Shown here: positions 47,323 through 54,922 of the stretch, piece by piece | Position numbering within the stretch: the first letter of the stretch is position 1 | How the letters are laid out: each line of letters opens with the position of its first letter | DNA from: Oscillospiraceae bacterium | Lineage (GTDB): Bacteria; Bacillota; Clostridia; Oscillospirales; Acutalibacteraceae | Direction: 5' to 3' | DNA: 64,000 bases | Assembly: GCA_022483045.1 (NCBI GenBank) | Contig: JAKVOA010000001.1 | Span: 953,750-1,017,749 of the forward strand | The notes under the pieces: generated by a model | Told to the model about the DNA's origin: nothing | The model's database searches: none | The model's input: the letters and a program-made list of their open reading frames with translations, nothing else | Made by a program: the position numbers and the translations under genes

Positions 47323-47742
47323 TCAGCGCAAGGAAATCAGCGGTTCGCCGGGTTCGACACTCTGCCCCTTTGTCACCATAACACTGTCTATTGTGGCATC
47401 GTGCGGCGCCATAATCTCATTTTCCATCTTCATTGCTTCCAGAACCATTAAAACTTCCCCGGACTTTACCTGCTGGCCGGGCTGCACGGAAACGCGCAGA
47501 ATCGTCCCGGGCATCGGGCAGTCGATTACTTCTGCATCTGCCGCAGGGGCCTGCGGCGCGGCAGCAGGAGCCGAAACCAGCTTTTGAGCCGGGGCCGGAA
47601 CTGAAGCAGCGGAAGCCGCTGGCACAGGAGCAACTGCAGGAGCCGGCTGTGCCGGTGACGGGCTGGTCACGGATGAAGTCTCTGCTTCCTCTACCTGCAC
47701 ATCATAAGGGACGCCGTTTACCGTAATTTTCAGATGTTTCAT
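47323..47742 (-). CDS. biotin carboxyl carrier protein (1.3S/OadG-like biotin domain)
   Basis: A 139-residue biotin carrier. From ATG 47742 (AGGAGG upstream), a short N-terminal part (MKHLKITVNGVPYDV) leads into a roughly 50-residue Ala/Pro/Val linker. The C-terminal biotinyl domain (about 70-139) carries the AMKM lysine in LEAMKMENEI and ends with a full beta barrel. The layout is that of the 1.3S subunit of transcarboxylase. It lies between the 12S-like and 5S-like genes. An in-frame extension to 47949 would overlap the upstream gene and lacks support. Confidence 0.92.
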   Translation of the reverse strand: MKHLKITVNGVPYDVQVEEAETSSVTSPSPAQPAPAVAPVPAASAASVPAPAQKLVSAPAAAPQAPAADAEVIDCPMPGTILRVSVQPGQQVKSGEVLMVLEAMKMENEIMAPHDATIDSVMVTKGQSVEPGEPLISLR

Positions 47743-47776
47743 GGCATCTTTCCTCCTATATTTAAACCAATGTGCT

Positions 47777-49132
47777 TCAAAGCTGCACATTGCTGTGCTT
47801 TTTCGGTATAGGCCGCTCTCGTTTAGCGGAAAGCATACCAAGGGCACAGATGAGTTCTTCTCGTGTATCTTCCGGTTTGACAACATCCTGCACCAAGCCC
47901 AAGGCTGCCGCGCGCAGCGGGCTGCCCTCGGTGCAGGCATAGTCTTCAATCAGCTGTTTGCGGTCTGCAACCGGATTTTTAGACGCTGCAAGCTGTTCCT
48001 GTCTAAAGAACACAGCGCCTGCTTCGGGTGCCAATAGAGAAACAACTGCCTGAGACCATGCTATGGTATAGTCGGCATTCACACCCTGGCCGGAAAATGC
48101 AAGGTAGACCGGACCATAAGCTTTTCCTACCAAAACGGTGATTTTTGCAGCAGTAGCCTGTGCGTACCGGTCAGAAAGCACATTGGCTGCACGCAGAGAG
48201 CAAAACCGGTCTGCATTTACAAAGCTGACAATAGGCAGACTAAAAGCATCGCAAAAGCTGACAAAGCGTGCTGCCTTTGTGCAGGCGTCTGCATCTAAGG
48301 TTCCATCATAGGCTAATACGCCTGCCGATGTTCCCGGACCAACTGATGCAAGCGCTGTGTATGCCGCTTTGCCAAAATCCGGGGTTAGTTCCAACAGGGA
48401 GCCTCGGTTTGCGACTGCTTTGGCAGCCTCTTGTGCAGAATTTCCGGCTTCAGGAACACCTGCTGCATCGTTTTCGTCGCAGCAGGCAACGGAATCTAAG
48501 TTATTAGATGGAAGTTTCTGTACCAAATTCTGTACTGCTTCTACTGCAGCTTCTTCGTTTTCCGCAGTCACAGCGGCAATTCCGGCAAATGCAGCTTCTT
48601 TTGCACTGCCGCCCATTCCATCCGCGGAAATCGTCAATTCGCCCTCTTGGGACATAACAATGAAATCCGCGCAGGAAGCAAACAGCGCCGAGGCACCAAT
48701 GCAAGGCCCAAGTACCAAAGAAATCTGCGGAACTACCCCGGAAAGTGCATGGGCTCTATACATAACTTCACCGTAATCATTCAAAAGGCCCGCGCCTTCC
48801 TGTACGCGGCTTCCCATAGAATCATAAATACCGACAACGGGAGCTCCATTTTTAGCTGCCATATCATATAATTTTATAAGCTTGCGGGCCTGCGCATGGC
48901 TCATAGCACCGCCGCACTGATCGCTGTTTTGCGCAAAAGCAAATACTGGGCAGCCGCCAACTGTGCCATAACCGGCCGCCGCCTCTGCCGGCTGCTGTGC
49001 CGACTCTGAAAAACGGTCAACGGGCAGAAAACTGTCTTGATCAAACAGCAGACTCAGCCGCCGGCTGCCAACGGTTTCGTCGGCCCTGCCGCAGGCACTT
49101 TGCAGAGCATCTGCTTTTTCCATACTGTTCAT
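47777..49132 (-). CDS. acyl-CoA carboxyltransferase (12S/PccB-like), divergent
   Basis: A 451-residue crotonase-fold carboxyltransferase related to propionyl-CoA carboxylase beta and transcarboxylase 12S. The N-half has GYGTVGGCPVFAFAQN near 55 and GGAMSHAQARKLIKLYDMA near 75-93, then GAPVVGIYDSMGSRVQEG and GPCIGASALFASCADF. The C-half has FCDAFSLPIVSFVNADRF near 292 and ITVLVGKAYGPVYLAFS. The end (PEDTREELICALGMLS...KKHSNVQL) is standard. It is about 60 residues shorter than usual, and the common DTPGF...GxxRHGAK segment is replaced. Acyl-CoA specificity is unknown. It leads a three-gene operon. Confidence 0.85.
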   Translation of the reverse strand: MNSMEKADALQSACGRADETVGSRRLSLLFDQDSFLPVDRFSESAQQPAEAAAGYGTVGGCPVFAFAQNSDQCGGAMSHAQARKLIKLYDMAAKNGAPVVGIYDSMGSRVQEGAGLLNDYGEVMYRAHALSGVVPQISLVLGPCIGASALFASCADFIVMSQEGELTISADGMGGSAKEAAFAGIAAVTAENEEAAVEAVQNLVQKLPSNNLDSVACCDENDAAGVPEAGNSAQEAAKAVANRGSLLELTPDFGKAAYTALASVGPGTSAGVLAYDGTLDADACTKAARFVSFCDAFSLPIVSFVNADRFCSLRAANVLSDRYAQATAAKITVLVGKAYGPVYLAFSGQGVNADYTIAWSQAVVSLLAPEAGAVFFRQEQLAASKNPVADRKQLIEDYACTEGSPLRAAALGLVQDVVKPEDTREELICALGMLSAKRERPIPKKHSNVQL

Positions 49133-49164
49133 TTACTGTTCCTCCATGTACAGGACTAAAAAGC

Positions 49165-49190
49165 GGAAGGCCGCGCAATCATCCGCGGCC
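49165..49190 (-). promoter_or_regulatory. leader hairpin of the transcarboxylase-like operon
   Basis: Minus-strand GGCCGCG (49184-49190) pairs with CGCGGCC (49169-49175) around an eight-base loop, inside the transcript leader. A U-run (49158-49162) follows after six other bases. It could be an attenuator or a simple leader structure. Confidence 0.4.
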
Positions 49191-49212
49191 TAACTGTAAT
49201 GCTTTCTATAAA

Positions 49213-49241
49213 ATTATAAAGGCATCTGGCTGAAAATACAA
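49213..49241 (-). promoter_or_regulatory. promoter of the transcarboxylase-like operon
   Basis: Minus-strand TTGTAT (49236-49241), 17-base spacer, TATAAT (49213-49218), about 80 bases before the carboxyltransferase ATG. Confidence 0.7.
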
Positions 49242-49270
49242 GCGAATTTCCAAAGATACGACCCGCAGGT

Positions 49271-50047
49271 TCAGTTTTTCTCCTTAACGCGCCTGTTTCC
49301 TGCGGGGCGGGCGCTGTGCTTGTCTTCCTTTGCAGCCGCAGCCAGCTGCTTTACCTCCTGTGCTGTCAACTGCCGCCACTCACCCGGCTGCAGCATACCC
49401 AGACGCAACGGCCCTATTGCCGTGCGCTTTAAGCGGGCAACCTCCAGCCCGAGAGTCTCGCACATTTTGCGTATTTCACGGTTTCTGCCCTCGTGAAGAA
49501 TCACTTCCAGCACGACGCGGCCCTTTTCCTGGTGGAGCACCCGCACCTGTGCCGGCGCGGTGCGCCGGCCGTCAATGACAACTCCCACGGCCATTTGGGT
49601 CAACTGGTCCTCTGTAATGCCGGGGTGAATGGTGACACGGTATGTTTTGGGTACATGGTGAGAGGGATGGGTCATAGCGTTTGCAAAGGCACCGTCGTTG
49701 GTCATCAACAGCAGGCCCTCGCTTTCCCTGTCAAGGCGGCCAACCGGATAAACCCGCTCTGGCACCTCTTTAACCAAATCCGCTACACATTTGCGCCCCT
49801 GCTCGTCGGACATAGTGGTGATAAAGCCGCGCGGCTTGTGTAATAAAATGTAAATAAGGCTGTTATGCGTTTTCAGCAGTTTTCCCTTTACTGTAATCTT
49901 ATCGTGCTTGGGGTCTGCTTTATCCCCCACCTTTACCGGCTTGTCATTGACGCGCACATCGCCCGCCGCAATGATTTCTTCGGCTTTTCGGCGGGAAGCG
50001 ACACCGGCATCTGCCAATATTTTCTGCAGTCTGATTTTTTCTGCCAT
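49271..50047 (-). CDS. rluB: 23S rRNA pseudouridine synthase, RluB/RsuA family
   Basis: A 258-residue enzyme with an N-terminal S4 RNA-binding domain (IRLQKILADAGVASRRKAEEII near 4-25) and a pseudouridine synthase domain. The catalytic Asp is in VGRLDRESEGLLLMTNDG near 100-117. In the Bacillus order (scpA-scpB...ypuL) the equivalent RluB modifies 23S rRNA at position 2605. It lies 63 bases after the upstream dac gene and shares its direction with the scp cluster. Confidence 0.93.
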   Translation of the reverse strand: MAEKIRLQKILADAGVASRRKAEEIIAAGDVRVNDKPVKVGDKADPKHDKITVKGKLLKTHNSLIYILLHKPRGFITTMSDEQGRKCVADLVKEVPERVYPVGRLDRESEGLLLMTNDGAFANAMTHPSHHVPKTYRVTIHPGITEDQLTQMAVGVVIDGRRTAPAQVRVLHQEKGRVVLEVILHEGRNREIRKMCETLGLEVARLKRTAIGPLRLGMLQPGEWRQLTAQEVKQLAAAAKEDKHSARPAGNRRVKEKN

Positions 50048-50110
50048 ATCATTCGTCCTTACTTGACTGATTCTGTCAAATTATTATGTAAAATGTTTTG
50101 CGGCAGGCGC

Positions 50111-51256
50111 TTATGAAGAAGAAAACAAGCTGCCGAAAAACGCAATAATCTGCCGCCAAAAGTTGAGCTTTTTCGGGGCGGCAGGGGCGGCCTCCGCGGT
50201 CAAGGGAATCTGTGCGGCCACGCTGCCATTGAAACGATAAATGACCTGGCCGACCACCTCGCCCTTTTCGAGCGGCGCATATACAAAATGCGGCAGCTCT
50301 ACACTGCGGGTTAAATGAGCTTCTTTGGGAATAACCAGCGTGCTGCCGGTTTCTCCGCGCACCTGAACATGGTCCGCTTTGCCGCCAACCAGCGGTAGAG
50401 AGAAAACGCAGGAGCTGTCGTCGAGTGAAACGCTTTTTAAACGTGAAAAGCCGTAATCCAGCAGCAGCTGATGGTCGCGCCAGTCATCCGGCGCACAAAG
50501 CGTAACCGCTATTAGGCGCACACCGTTTCGCTGTGCGCAGCTGACAAGGCAGCGCCCGGATTTTTTAGTAAATCCGGTCTTTACGCCAATACAGCCGCGG
50601 TACAGGGTGAGCAATTTGTTGTGGTTTTGGTACACCCGCGTACAGGCCGGCTGCTCAAAATGAACTTTTATACTTTTCTGTGCAGTAATCGCCGCAAAAG
50701 CATCATTTTTCATTGCAGCACAGGCGAGTTTTGCCATATCCTCCGCTGTTGAGTAGTGCGCAGCATCGTCAAGACCTGAGGGCGTGACAAAATGGGTGTT
50801 ATTCATTTTTAGTTCTTTGGCACGCTGGTTCATCCGTTTGGCAAACGCTGCCGGGCCGCCGTCAAGGGCAAAAGCAACCGCTGTGGCAGCATCATTGCCG
50901 GAAGTACTAAGCATGCCTGCCGCTAAAGTGCTGAGCTTCACGCGGTCCCCTGCCTGCAGGCCCATAGAAGTTCCTTCTACGCGCAGCATATCCGCTGTAA
51001 TCTGTACCGTACGGTCGCTGCAGGCAGCCTCCTCTAACGTGAGCAGCGCTGTCATGATTTTTGTTGTGCTTGCCATAGGGCGCTTCTGCGCCGCATTTTT
51101 AGCCCATAAAACAGAGCCGTCAGTGGCATTGACCAATATAGCGGACTGTGCTGAAACCGAAAGGCCCTTGTCGGCTGCCGCAGTCGGGTGCAGAAAGCCT
51201 GAACAGACAAAAACTGCGCCGGCCAACAAAACTGCTGATGCTTTTTTAAGACTCAT
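50111..51256 (-). CDS. D-alanyl-D-alanine carboxypeptidase (first copy)
   Basis: A penicillin-binding DD-carboxypeptidase that trims pentapeptide stems. The 381-residue product from ATG 51256 starts with a signal peptide (MSLKKASAVLLAGAVFVCSG, cleavage near AA-ADK). Active-site motifs follow: STTK (nucleophile Ser) near 65, SGN near 120 and KTG in GVKTGFTKKSG near 208. The C-terminal PBP5 beta domain and a final hydrophobic/amphipathic anchor (FWRQIIAFFGSLF) are present. A longer start (GTG 51301 or a TTG after AGGTGG) is possible. It follows gerW-type ytfJ, the context of spore-cortex dac genes, so a DacB/DacF role is likely. Confidence 0.92.
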   Translation of the reverse strand: MSLKKASAVLLAGAVFVCSGFLHPTAAADKGLSVSAQSAILVNATDGSVLWAKNAAQKRPMASTTKIMTALLTLEEAACSDRTVQITADMLRVEGTSMGLQAGDRVKLSTLAAGMLSTSGNDAATAVAFALDGGPAAFAKRMNQRAKELKMNNTHFVTPSGLDDAAHYSTAEDMAKLACAAMKNDAFAAITAQKSIKVHFEQPACTRVYQNHNKLLTLYRGCIGVKTGFTKKSGRCLVSCAQRNGVRLIAVTLCAPDDWRDHQLLLDYGFSRLKSVSLDDSSCVFSLPLVGGKADHVQVRGETGSTLVIPKEAHLTRSVELPHFVYAPLEKGEVVGQVIYRFNGSVAAQIPLTAEAAPAAPKKLNFWRQIIAFFGSLFSSS

Positions 51257-51341
51257 TTTTACCAGCCTGCCCAAAAATCCTTTTTGATACAAAACAACCA
51301 CCTGCCCTTAAATTACTTGTATGCAGGCGGCTGTCAAATAA

Positions 51342-51785
51342 TTATTTCTGCGGATCTGCAGAAGTATTTTTCTCTGCAGGTTTTGGGGGCTCCGTGTCTT
51401 TTTTTATTTTATCTTTTTTGTTAATCATTTCATTCACTTTGTCGACAATATCCGGAACCATGCCCACAATACGGTCTGCAGAGGAATTGTAGGGATCAAT
51501 TTGAAGCATTTTAACGTTTCCATTGGAAATTGTTAGAAATGCTACCGGACTAATGGAAACGCCGGCACCGGCGCCGCCGCCAAAGAAATCTTTGTCTGGA
51601 TTTGCCTTGCAGGCAAAATCCGACCCGCCAGAGGCAAAGCCGTAGCTGATTTTTGATATTGGAATGATAATGGTTCCATCGGGAGAAGTGATCGGGTCCC
51701 CTACAATCGTATTAATGTCTACCATTTGGCGAATATTTTGAAGGGTCGTATCCATCATGCCTTCAATCGGATGATTGCTGCTCAT
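51342..51785 (-). CDS. ytfJ: GerW family sporulation protein YtfJ
   Basis: A 147-residue protein of the YtfJ/GerW family, which in Bacillus is made in the forespore and affects germination. Core motifs are present: EGMMDTTLQNIRQMVDINTIVGDPI near 7-32, TIIIPISKISYGFASGGSDF near 40-60 and FGGGAGAGVSISPVAFLTI near 67-86. A charged C-terminal tail ends the protein. The start overlaps the end of the DUF2953 gene by 23 bases, typical of this pair. Confidence 0.93.
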   Translation of the reverse strand: MSSNHPIEGMMDTTLQNIRQMVDINTIVGDPITSPDGTIIIPISKISYGFASGGSDFACKANPDKDFFGGGAGAGVSISPVAFLTISNGNVKMLQIDPYNSSADRIVGMVPDIVDKVNEMINKKDKIKKDTEPPKPAEKNTSADPQK

Positions 51786-52431
51786 TTACTGCACCGCCTT
51801 TTTTATTATTGGTTTCATTGTCTATTTTGGCCGTTTTTATAAGTTTCATGTATCGGATGAGCGCCTGAAGGGCTATCGTCAACAAAAATAGAACCCGAAT
51901 TTTTACATCTGCTGCACCCTGAATCTTTGTTTCTTTTCCGTGGAAATCCGGCACAACTGCCACCTCAAAAGAAGAGCACTTCATCGCCTGTGTAATCACG
52001 GAAAATGCCGGATAAACTGCCGAACAAACATAGCCGTAATGAATTGCTGTAGTGGCAGCATCGCCCTCCGCGACAGACACATGCAGGGAAAGTCTTTTGG
52101 CGCGAATATGCTGAAATAATTTTTTGAGAGCACCGCCGGCCATATCCGCAAGGGCTTTGAGCAGATGCAGCAGCCCTGATAGGCCCTCTTCCCGATAAAC
52201 ACGCTGAAAGACATTTTCTTTTTTTTCTTTTTCCTTTTTTTCAGCAGTCTTTTCAGGAGGCTTCTTTCTGGCTTTTTTCTTTTCTTTTCGCGGAAAGGCT
52301 GTATAAGAAAAACAAAGATAAGAAATTTTAAGGCCTAATTTGTTATAATACGAAAAGCGCAAACGCACCGAAGCCATAGACAGAAAAAAGAAAAGAATAT
52401 TGAGCGACAGAAAAATTTTCAGAAAAGTCAT
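51763..52431 (-). CDS. DUF2953 domain-containing membrane protein
   Basis: A 222-residue protein with an N-terminal hydrophobic segment (about 3-20) and the DUF2953 core. A highly charged insertion rich in Lys and Glu (RKEKKKARKKPPEKTAEKKEKEKKE, approximately 48-74) follows. The C-half holds the conserved helical region (GALKKLFQHIRAKRLSLHVSVAEGDAATTAIHYGY) and a second hydrophobic stretch near 190. Function unknown. In Firmicutes this family lies between scpB and ytfJ, as here. Start overlaps scpB by four bases. Confidence 0.88.
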   Translation of the reverse strand: MTFLKIFLSLNILFFFLSMASVRLRFSYYNKLGLKISYLCFSYTAFPRKEKKKARKKPPEKTAEKKEKEKKENVFQRVYREEGLSGLLHLLKALADMAGGALKKLFQHIRAKRLSLHVSVAEGDAATTAIHYGYVCSAVYPAFSVITQAMKCSSFEVAVVPDFHGKETKIQGAADVKIRVLFLLTIALQALIRYMKLIKTAKIDNETNNKKGGAVNEQQSSD

Positions 52432-52985
52432 GCTTCTGCCTCCGCTGGAACGCCCGCTTTCTTTTCTGCAGGCTCATCATGCCGAAGCGGCGGCATTTCT
52501 TCTATAGAAGGAATGCCCATACAGCGCAGAAAATTCAGCGTTGTGCCGTAAAGCAAAGGCCGCCCGGGAAGTTCCAGTCGGCCGCGCTCTTCGACAAGCC
52601 CCTTTTGACAGAGGCTGCCGACCGTGCTCGAGGAATCGACACCGCGGATCTGCTCAATAAAAGCTTTTGTGACTGGCTGATTGTATGCAATAATAGCGAG
52701 CACCTCCAGCGCTGCTTGAGAAAGCGGCGCGTTGTGGCGGATTTCCAGCAAAGCGCGCACTTGGCGGGCATAGGCAGGCGTACTGCACATTTGGTAGCTG
52801 TCCTCTATTCTTACAATCTGCACTCCGCGGTTGGCAGCATTAAAAGAAACTCTGGTTTCCTCTGCAAGCTTCTGCGCCTCTGCTGGGTCTATTTCAAGGA
52901 CTTCTGCAATTTTTTCCAGCTGCAGAGGCTCTCCGCTTGCAAAAAGCATTGCTTGTAAAGCACCAATCCTGTTTTCACCATTCAT
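52428..52985 (-). CDS. scpB: segregation and condensation protein B
   Basis: ScpB is a winged-helix partner of ScpA in the SMC condensin complex. The 185-residue protein has the family core (LFASGEPLQLEKIAEVLEIDP, then APLSQAALEVLAIIAYNQPVTKAFIEQIRGVDSS near 95-128 and LVEERGRLELPGRPLLYGTT near 135-154). The start overlaps scpA by four bases. Typical length. Confidence 0.95.
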   Translation of the reverse strand: MNGENRIGALQAMLFASGEPLQLEKIAEVLEIDPAEAQKLAEETRVSFNAANRGVQIVRIEDSYQMCSTPAYARQVRALLEIRHNAPLSQAALEVLAIIAYNQPVTKAFIEQIRGVDSSSTVGSLCQKGLVEERGRLELPGRPLLYGTTLNFLRCMGIPSIEEMPPLRHDEPAEKKAGVPAEAEA

Positions 52986-53692
52986 TTGTGCTCACCAGCC
53001 TTTACAAGTTTTACCGTTGGATTGTCGCCATCGCCTTCAACACGCACCCGTTTACCGCGGACCAGTTCCAAGACTGCCAAAAAAGTTGCGACGATTTCAG
53101 AGCGGTCGCGTTTTTTTGCAAATAGCTGCTTAAAAGGCACTCTTTTTTCATGCCATAAATGGCGCAGCACACTGATAATCTGAGAGGCGACCGACACGAC
53201 GCGATGCGTGACCAGCTTTGAAAATGACTGCTGTGTCGGCGGTGGGGTACGCTTGCCAGCTGCATCACAATAGGCTTTTTGCAGCGCCACCGGGTTAATC
53301 GGCCGGCGGTAGAGCATGTCCGGTTCTACCTGGGCAGGTGCACGTGCAAACGTGCTTCCTGTAGAAATTTCGCCGCCAAGCAATGCCGCGACCCGCTTGC
53401 ATTCTTCGTATTCCAGCAGCTGTCCAGAAAGTTCTGCACGCATGGTATCGGCTTCTTCATGCTTTGGCAGCAGATAAACCGTCTTGATATAGACCAAGCG
53501 GGCAGCCATCTCTAAAAACGCACTGGAAACATCCATATTTTCTTCCTGGGCCGCATGAATATGGTCCATGTACTGCTGCAGCACTTCTGTAATCGGTATA
53601 TCGCAGATATTCAGCTTGTTTTTGCGGATAAGATACAAAAGCAGATCCAGCGGCCCTTCGAAAGCATCCAGTTTATAGGTTAGCTTTTCCAT
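52982..53692 (-). CDS. scpA: segregation and condensation protein A
   Basis: ScpA is the kleisin subunit that bridges Smc heads. The 236 residues start KLDAFEGPLDLLLYLIRKNKLNICDIPITEVLQQYM, a textbook ScpA N-terminus. A conserved C-terminal region (FLAVLELVRGKRVRVEG) completes it. It begins 14 bases after the site-2 protease gene and is followed by scpB, DUF2953 and ytfJ with overlapping starts. Confidence 0.96.
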   Translation of the reverse strand: MEKLTYKLDAFEGPLDLLLYLIRKNKLNICDIPITEVLQQYMDHIHAAQEENMDVSSAFLEMAARLVYIKTVYLLPKHEEADTMRAELSGQLLEYEECKRVAALLGGEISTGSTFARAPAQVEPDMLYRRPINPVALQKAYCDAAGKRTPPPTQQSFSKLVTHRVVSVASQIISVLRHLWHEKRVPFKQLFAKKRDRSEIVATFLAVLELVRGKRVRVEGDGDNPTVKLVKAGEHK

Positions 53693-53706
53693 AAAATGCC
53701 CAACTA

Positions 53707-54426
53707 TTACACGCCCAGCAGATGAAACGGTAAATCTGCAAGGGTCATAACGCCTACAGTAAACACGCGCTGTAAAAATTGCAGTGGGACATCAAGAAAT
53801 CCAAACAGCAGCAGCGCAAAAATACCCCAGATGATATATCTCTCATAGCGGTAATAGGCCTGCATGGCGCGGTTGCTTAAGAACATGCCTAAAATGCGGG
53901 AGCCGTCCAGTGGAGGAATCGGCAGCAGATTAAAAGCGGCCAAAGAAATATTGATTGTCGTTGCTGCACTGAAAAACAGCAGCAGAAACTGCAGGACGAT
54001 ATTGGAAGGATATGTGCCAAGCGTCACGCTGCCGCCGCCAAGCAGTATAACCAGGTTATACAGAATGCCGCAGACCAGCGATGCCAACAGATTAGCAAGC
54101 GGACCTGCAAGGGCTGTCAAGGCCATATCACGCTTTGGATGCTTAAAATAGCGCGGGTCAATCGGCACGGGCTTTGCCCAACCAAAGCCAAACAGAATCA
54201 GGAACAGCGCACCGATGGGGTCAACACTTGCAAGCGGATTAAAAGTAAGCCTGCCGGCATACTGTGCAGTGGAGTCCCCCAGTTTCTTTGCCGCCCAGCC
54301 ATGTGCATATTCATGAAAAGGCAGAATTAGAATGATGACAGCAACGGAAGCCAAAATATCGGCAAAGGCGCTGGCAGCATCAAAACCCTGCCCATTTATC
54401 AGTGACTGTATGATATTAAATAACAT
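53707..54426 (-). CDS. site-2 protease family protein (M50), second copy
   Basis: A 239-residue polytopic metalloprotease with zinc motif H38-E39-x2-H42 (PFHEYAHGWAAKKLGD) and Asp174 in LLPIPPLDGSRI. About five membrane segments are seen. It belongs to the YwhC-like group that often precedes scpA in Firmicutes and whose substrates are not firmly known. It differs from the SpoIVFB-like copy at 25 kb in length and membrane layout. A promoter lies at 54476-54504, divergent from rpmB. Confidence 0.9.
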   Translation of the reverse strand: MLFNIIQSLINGQGFDAASAFADILASVAVIILILPFHEYAHGWAAKKLGDSTAQYAGRLTFNPLASVDPIGALFLILFGFGWAKPVPIDPRYFKHPKRDMALTALAGPLANLLASLVCGILYNLVILLGGGSVTLGTYPSNIVLQFLLLFFSAATTINISLAAFNLLPIPPLDGSRILGMFLSNRAMQAYYRYERYIIWGIFALLLFGFLDVPLQFLQRVFTVGVMTLADLPFHLLGV

Positions 54427-54475
54427 TCAATATATTCCCCTTTGTTCCATTTTGCCGGCACATGAAGTCTGTATT

Positions 54476-54504
54476 ATTATAATACGCCTGCCATTAAAAA
54501 ACAA
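54476..54504 (-). promoter_or_regulatory. promoter of the site-2 protease-scpA cluster
   Basis: Minus-strand TTGTTT (54499-54504), 17-base spacer, TATAAT (54476-54481), about 50 bases before the ATG. It faces away from the rpmB promoter, whose -35 is 36 bases away. Confidence 0.7.
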
Positions 54505-54539
54505 GATACAGCCCTTCGCGCACAAATTCGAAAAAACGC

Positions 54540-54568
54540 TTGCTTTTTCGGGGAAGTTCCTGTATAAT
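54540..54568 (+). promoter_or_regulatory. rpmB promoter
   Basis: Plus-strand TTGCTT (54540-54545), 17-base spacer, TATAAT (54563-54568), 53 bases before the rpmB ATG. Confidence 0.7.
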
Positions 54569-54620
54569 GTATTCCGTTATCGCAATATGCAAAAATCCTT
54601 TTAAAAGGAGGTGCAGTCTC

Positions 54621-54809
54621 ATGGCAAAGTGTGAAATTTGTGGGAAGGACCTTGCTTTCGGTATCCAGGTATCCCATTCTCATCGTCGTTCCAATCGTAC
54701 ATGGAAACCGAATATTCGCCGAGTAAAAGCGATTGTCAACGGTTCTCCAAAGCGTATTTACGCCTGCACCCGGTGCCTGCGTTCCGGTAAGGTAAAGCGT
54801 GCTGTGTAA
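54621..54809 (+). CDS. rpmB: 50S ribosomal protein L28
   Basis: The only clear gene on the plus strand in this window. It encodes 62 residues of L28 with the zinc-ribbon cysteines C4-x2-C7 and C49-x2-C52 and the basic core QVSHSHRRSNRTWKPNIRRVKA. Start ATG 54621 has AAAGGAGGTG nine bases upstream; the frame is open earlier but without support. In Bacillus rpmB neighbours spoVM; here it is isolated about 23 kb away, with its own promoter and terminators. Confidence 0.97.
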   Translation: MAKCEICGKDLAFGIQVSHSHRRSNRTWKPNIRRVKAIVNGSPKRIYACTRCLRSGKVKRAV

Positions 54810-54815
54810 GAAAGC

Positions 54816-54840
54816 AAGAAGCCCTCGGGCTTCTTTTTTC
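54816..54840 (+). terminator. rho-independent terminator after rpmB
   Basis: Plus-strand GAAGCC/GGCTTC hairpin (within 54816-54835) followed by a U-run, seven bases after the rpmB stop. Confidence 0.8.
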
Positions 54841-54860
54841 TTTGTACATACGAAATACAA

Positions 54861-54904
54861 GATGCGCCCTGTACAAGGACAATTTGTACAGGGCGCATCT
54901 TTTT
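54861..54904. terminator. second strong hairpin between rpmB and plsY
   Basis: A perfect 16-base stem (54861-54876 with 54884-54899), seven-base loop, followed by five U on the plus strand and a weaker U-rich tail on the minus strand. It lies between convergent rpmB and plsY and could end both transcripts. Confidence 0.75.
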
Positions 54905-54922
54905 GAGAGGCTCAAGTTGAGA

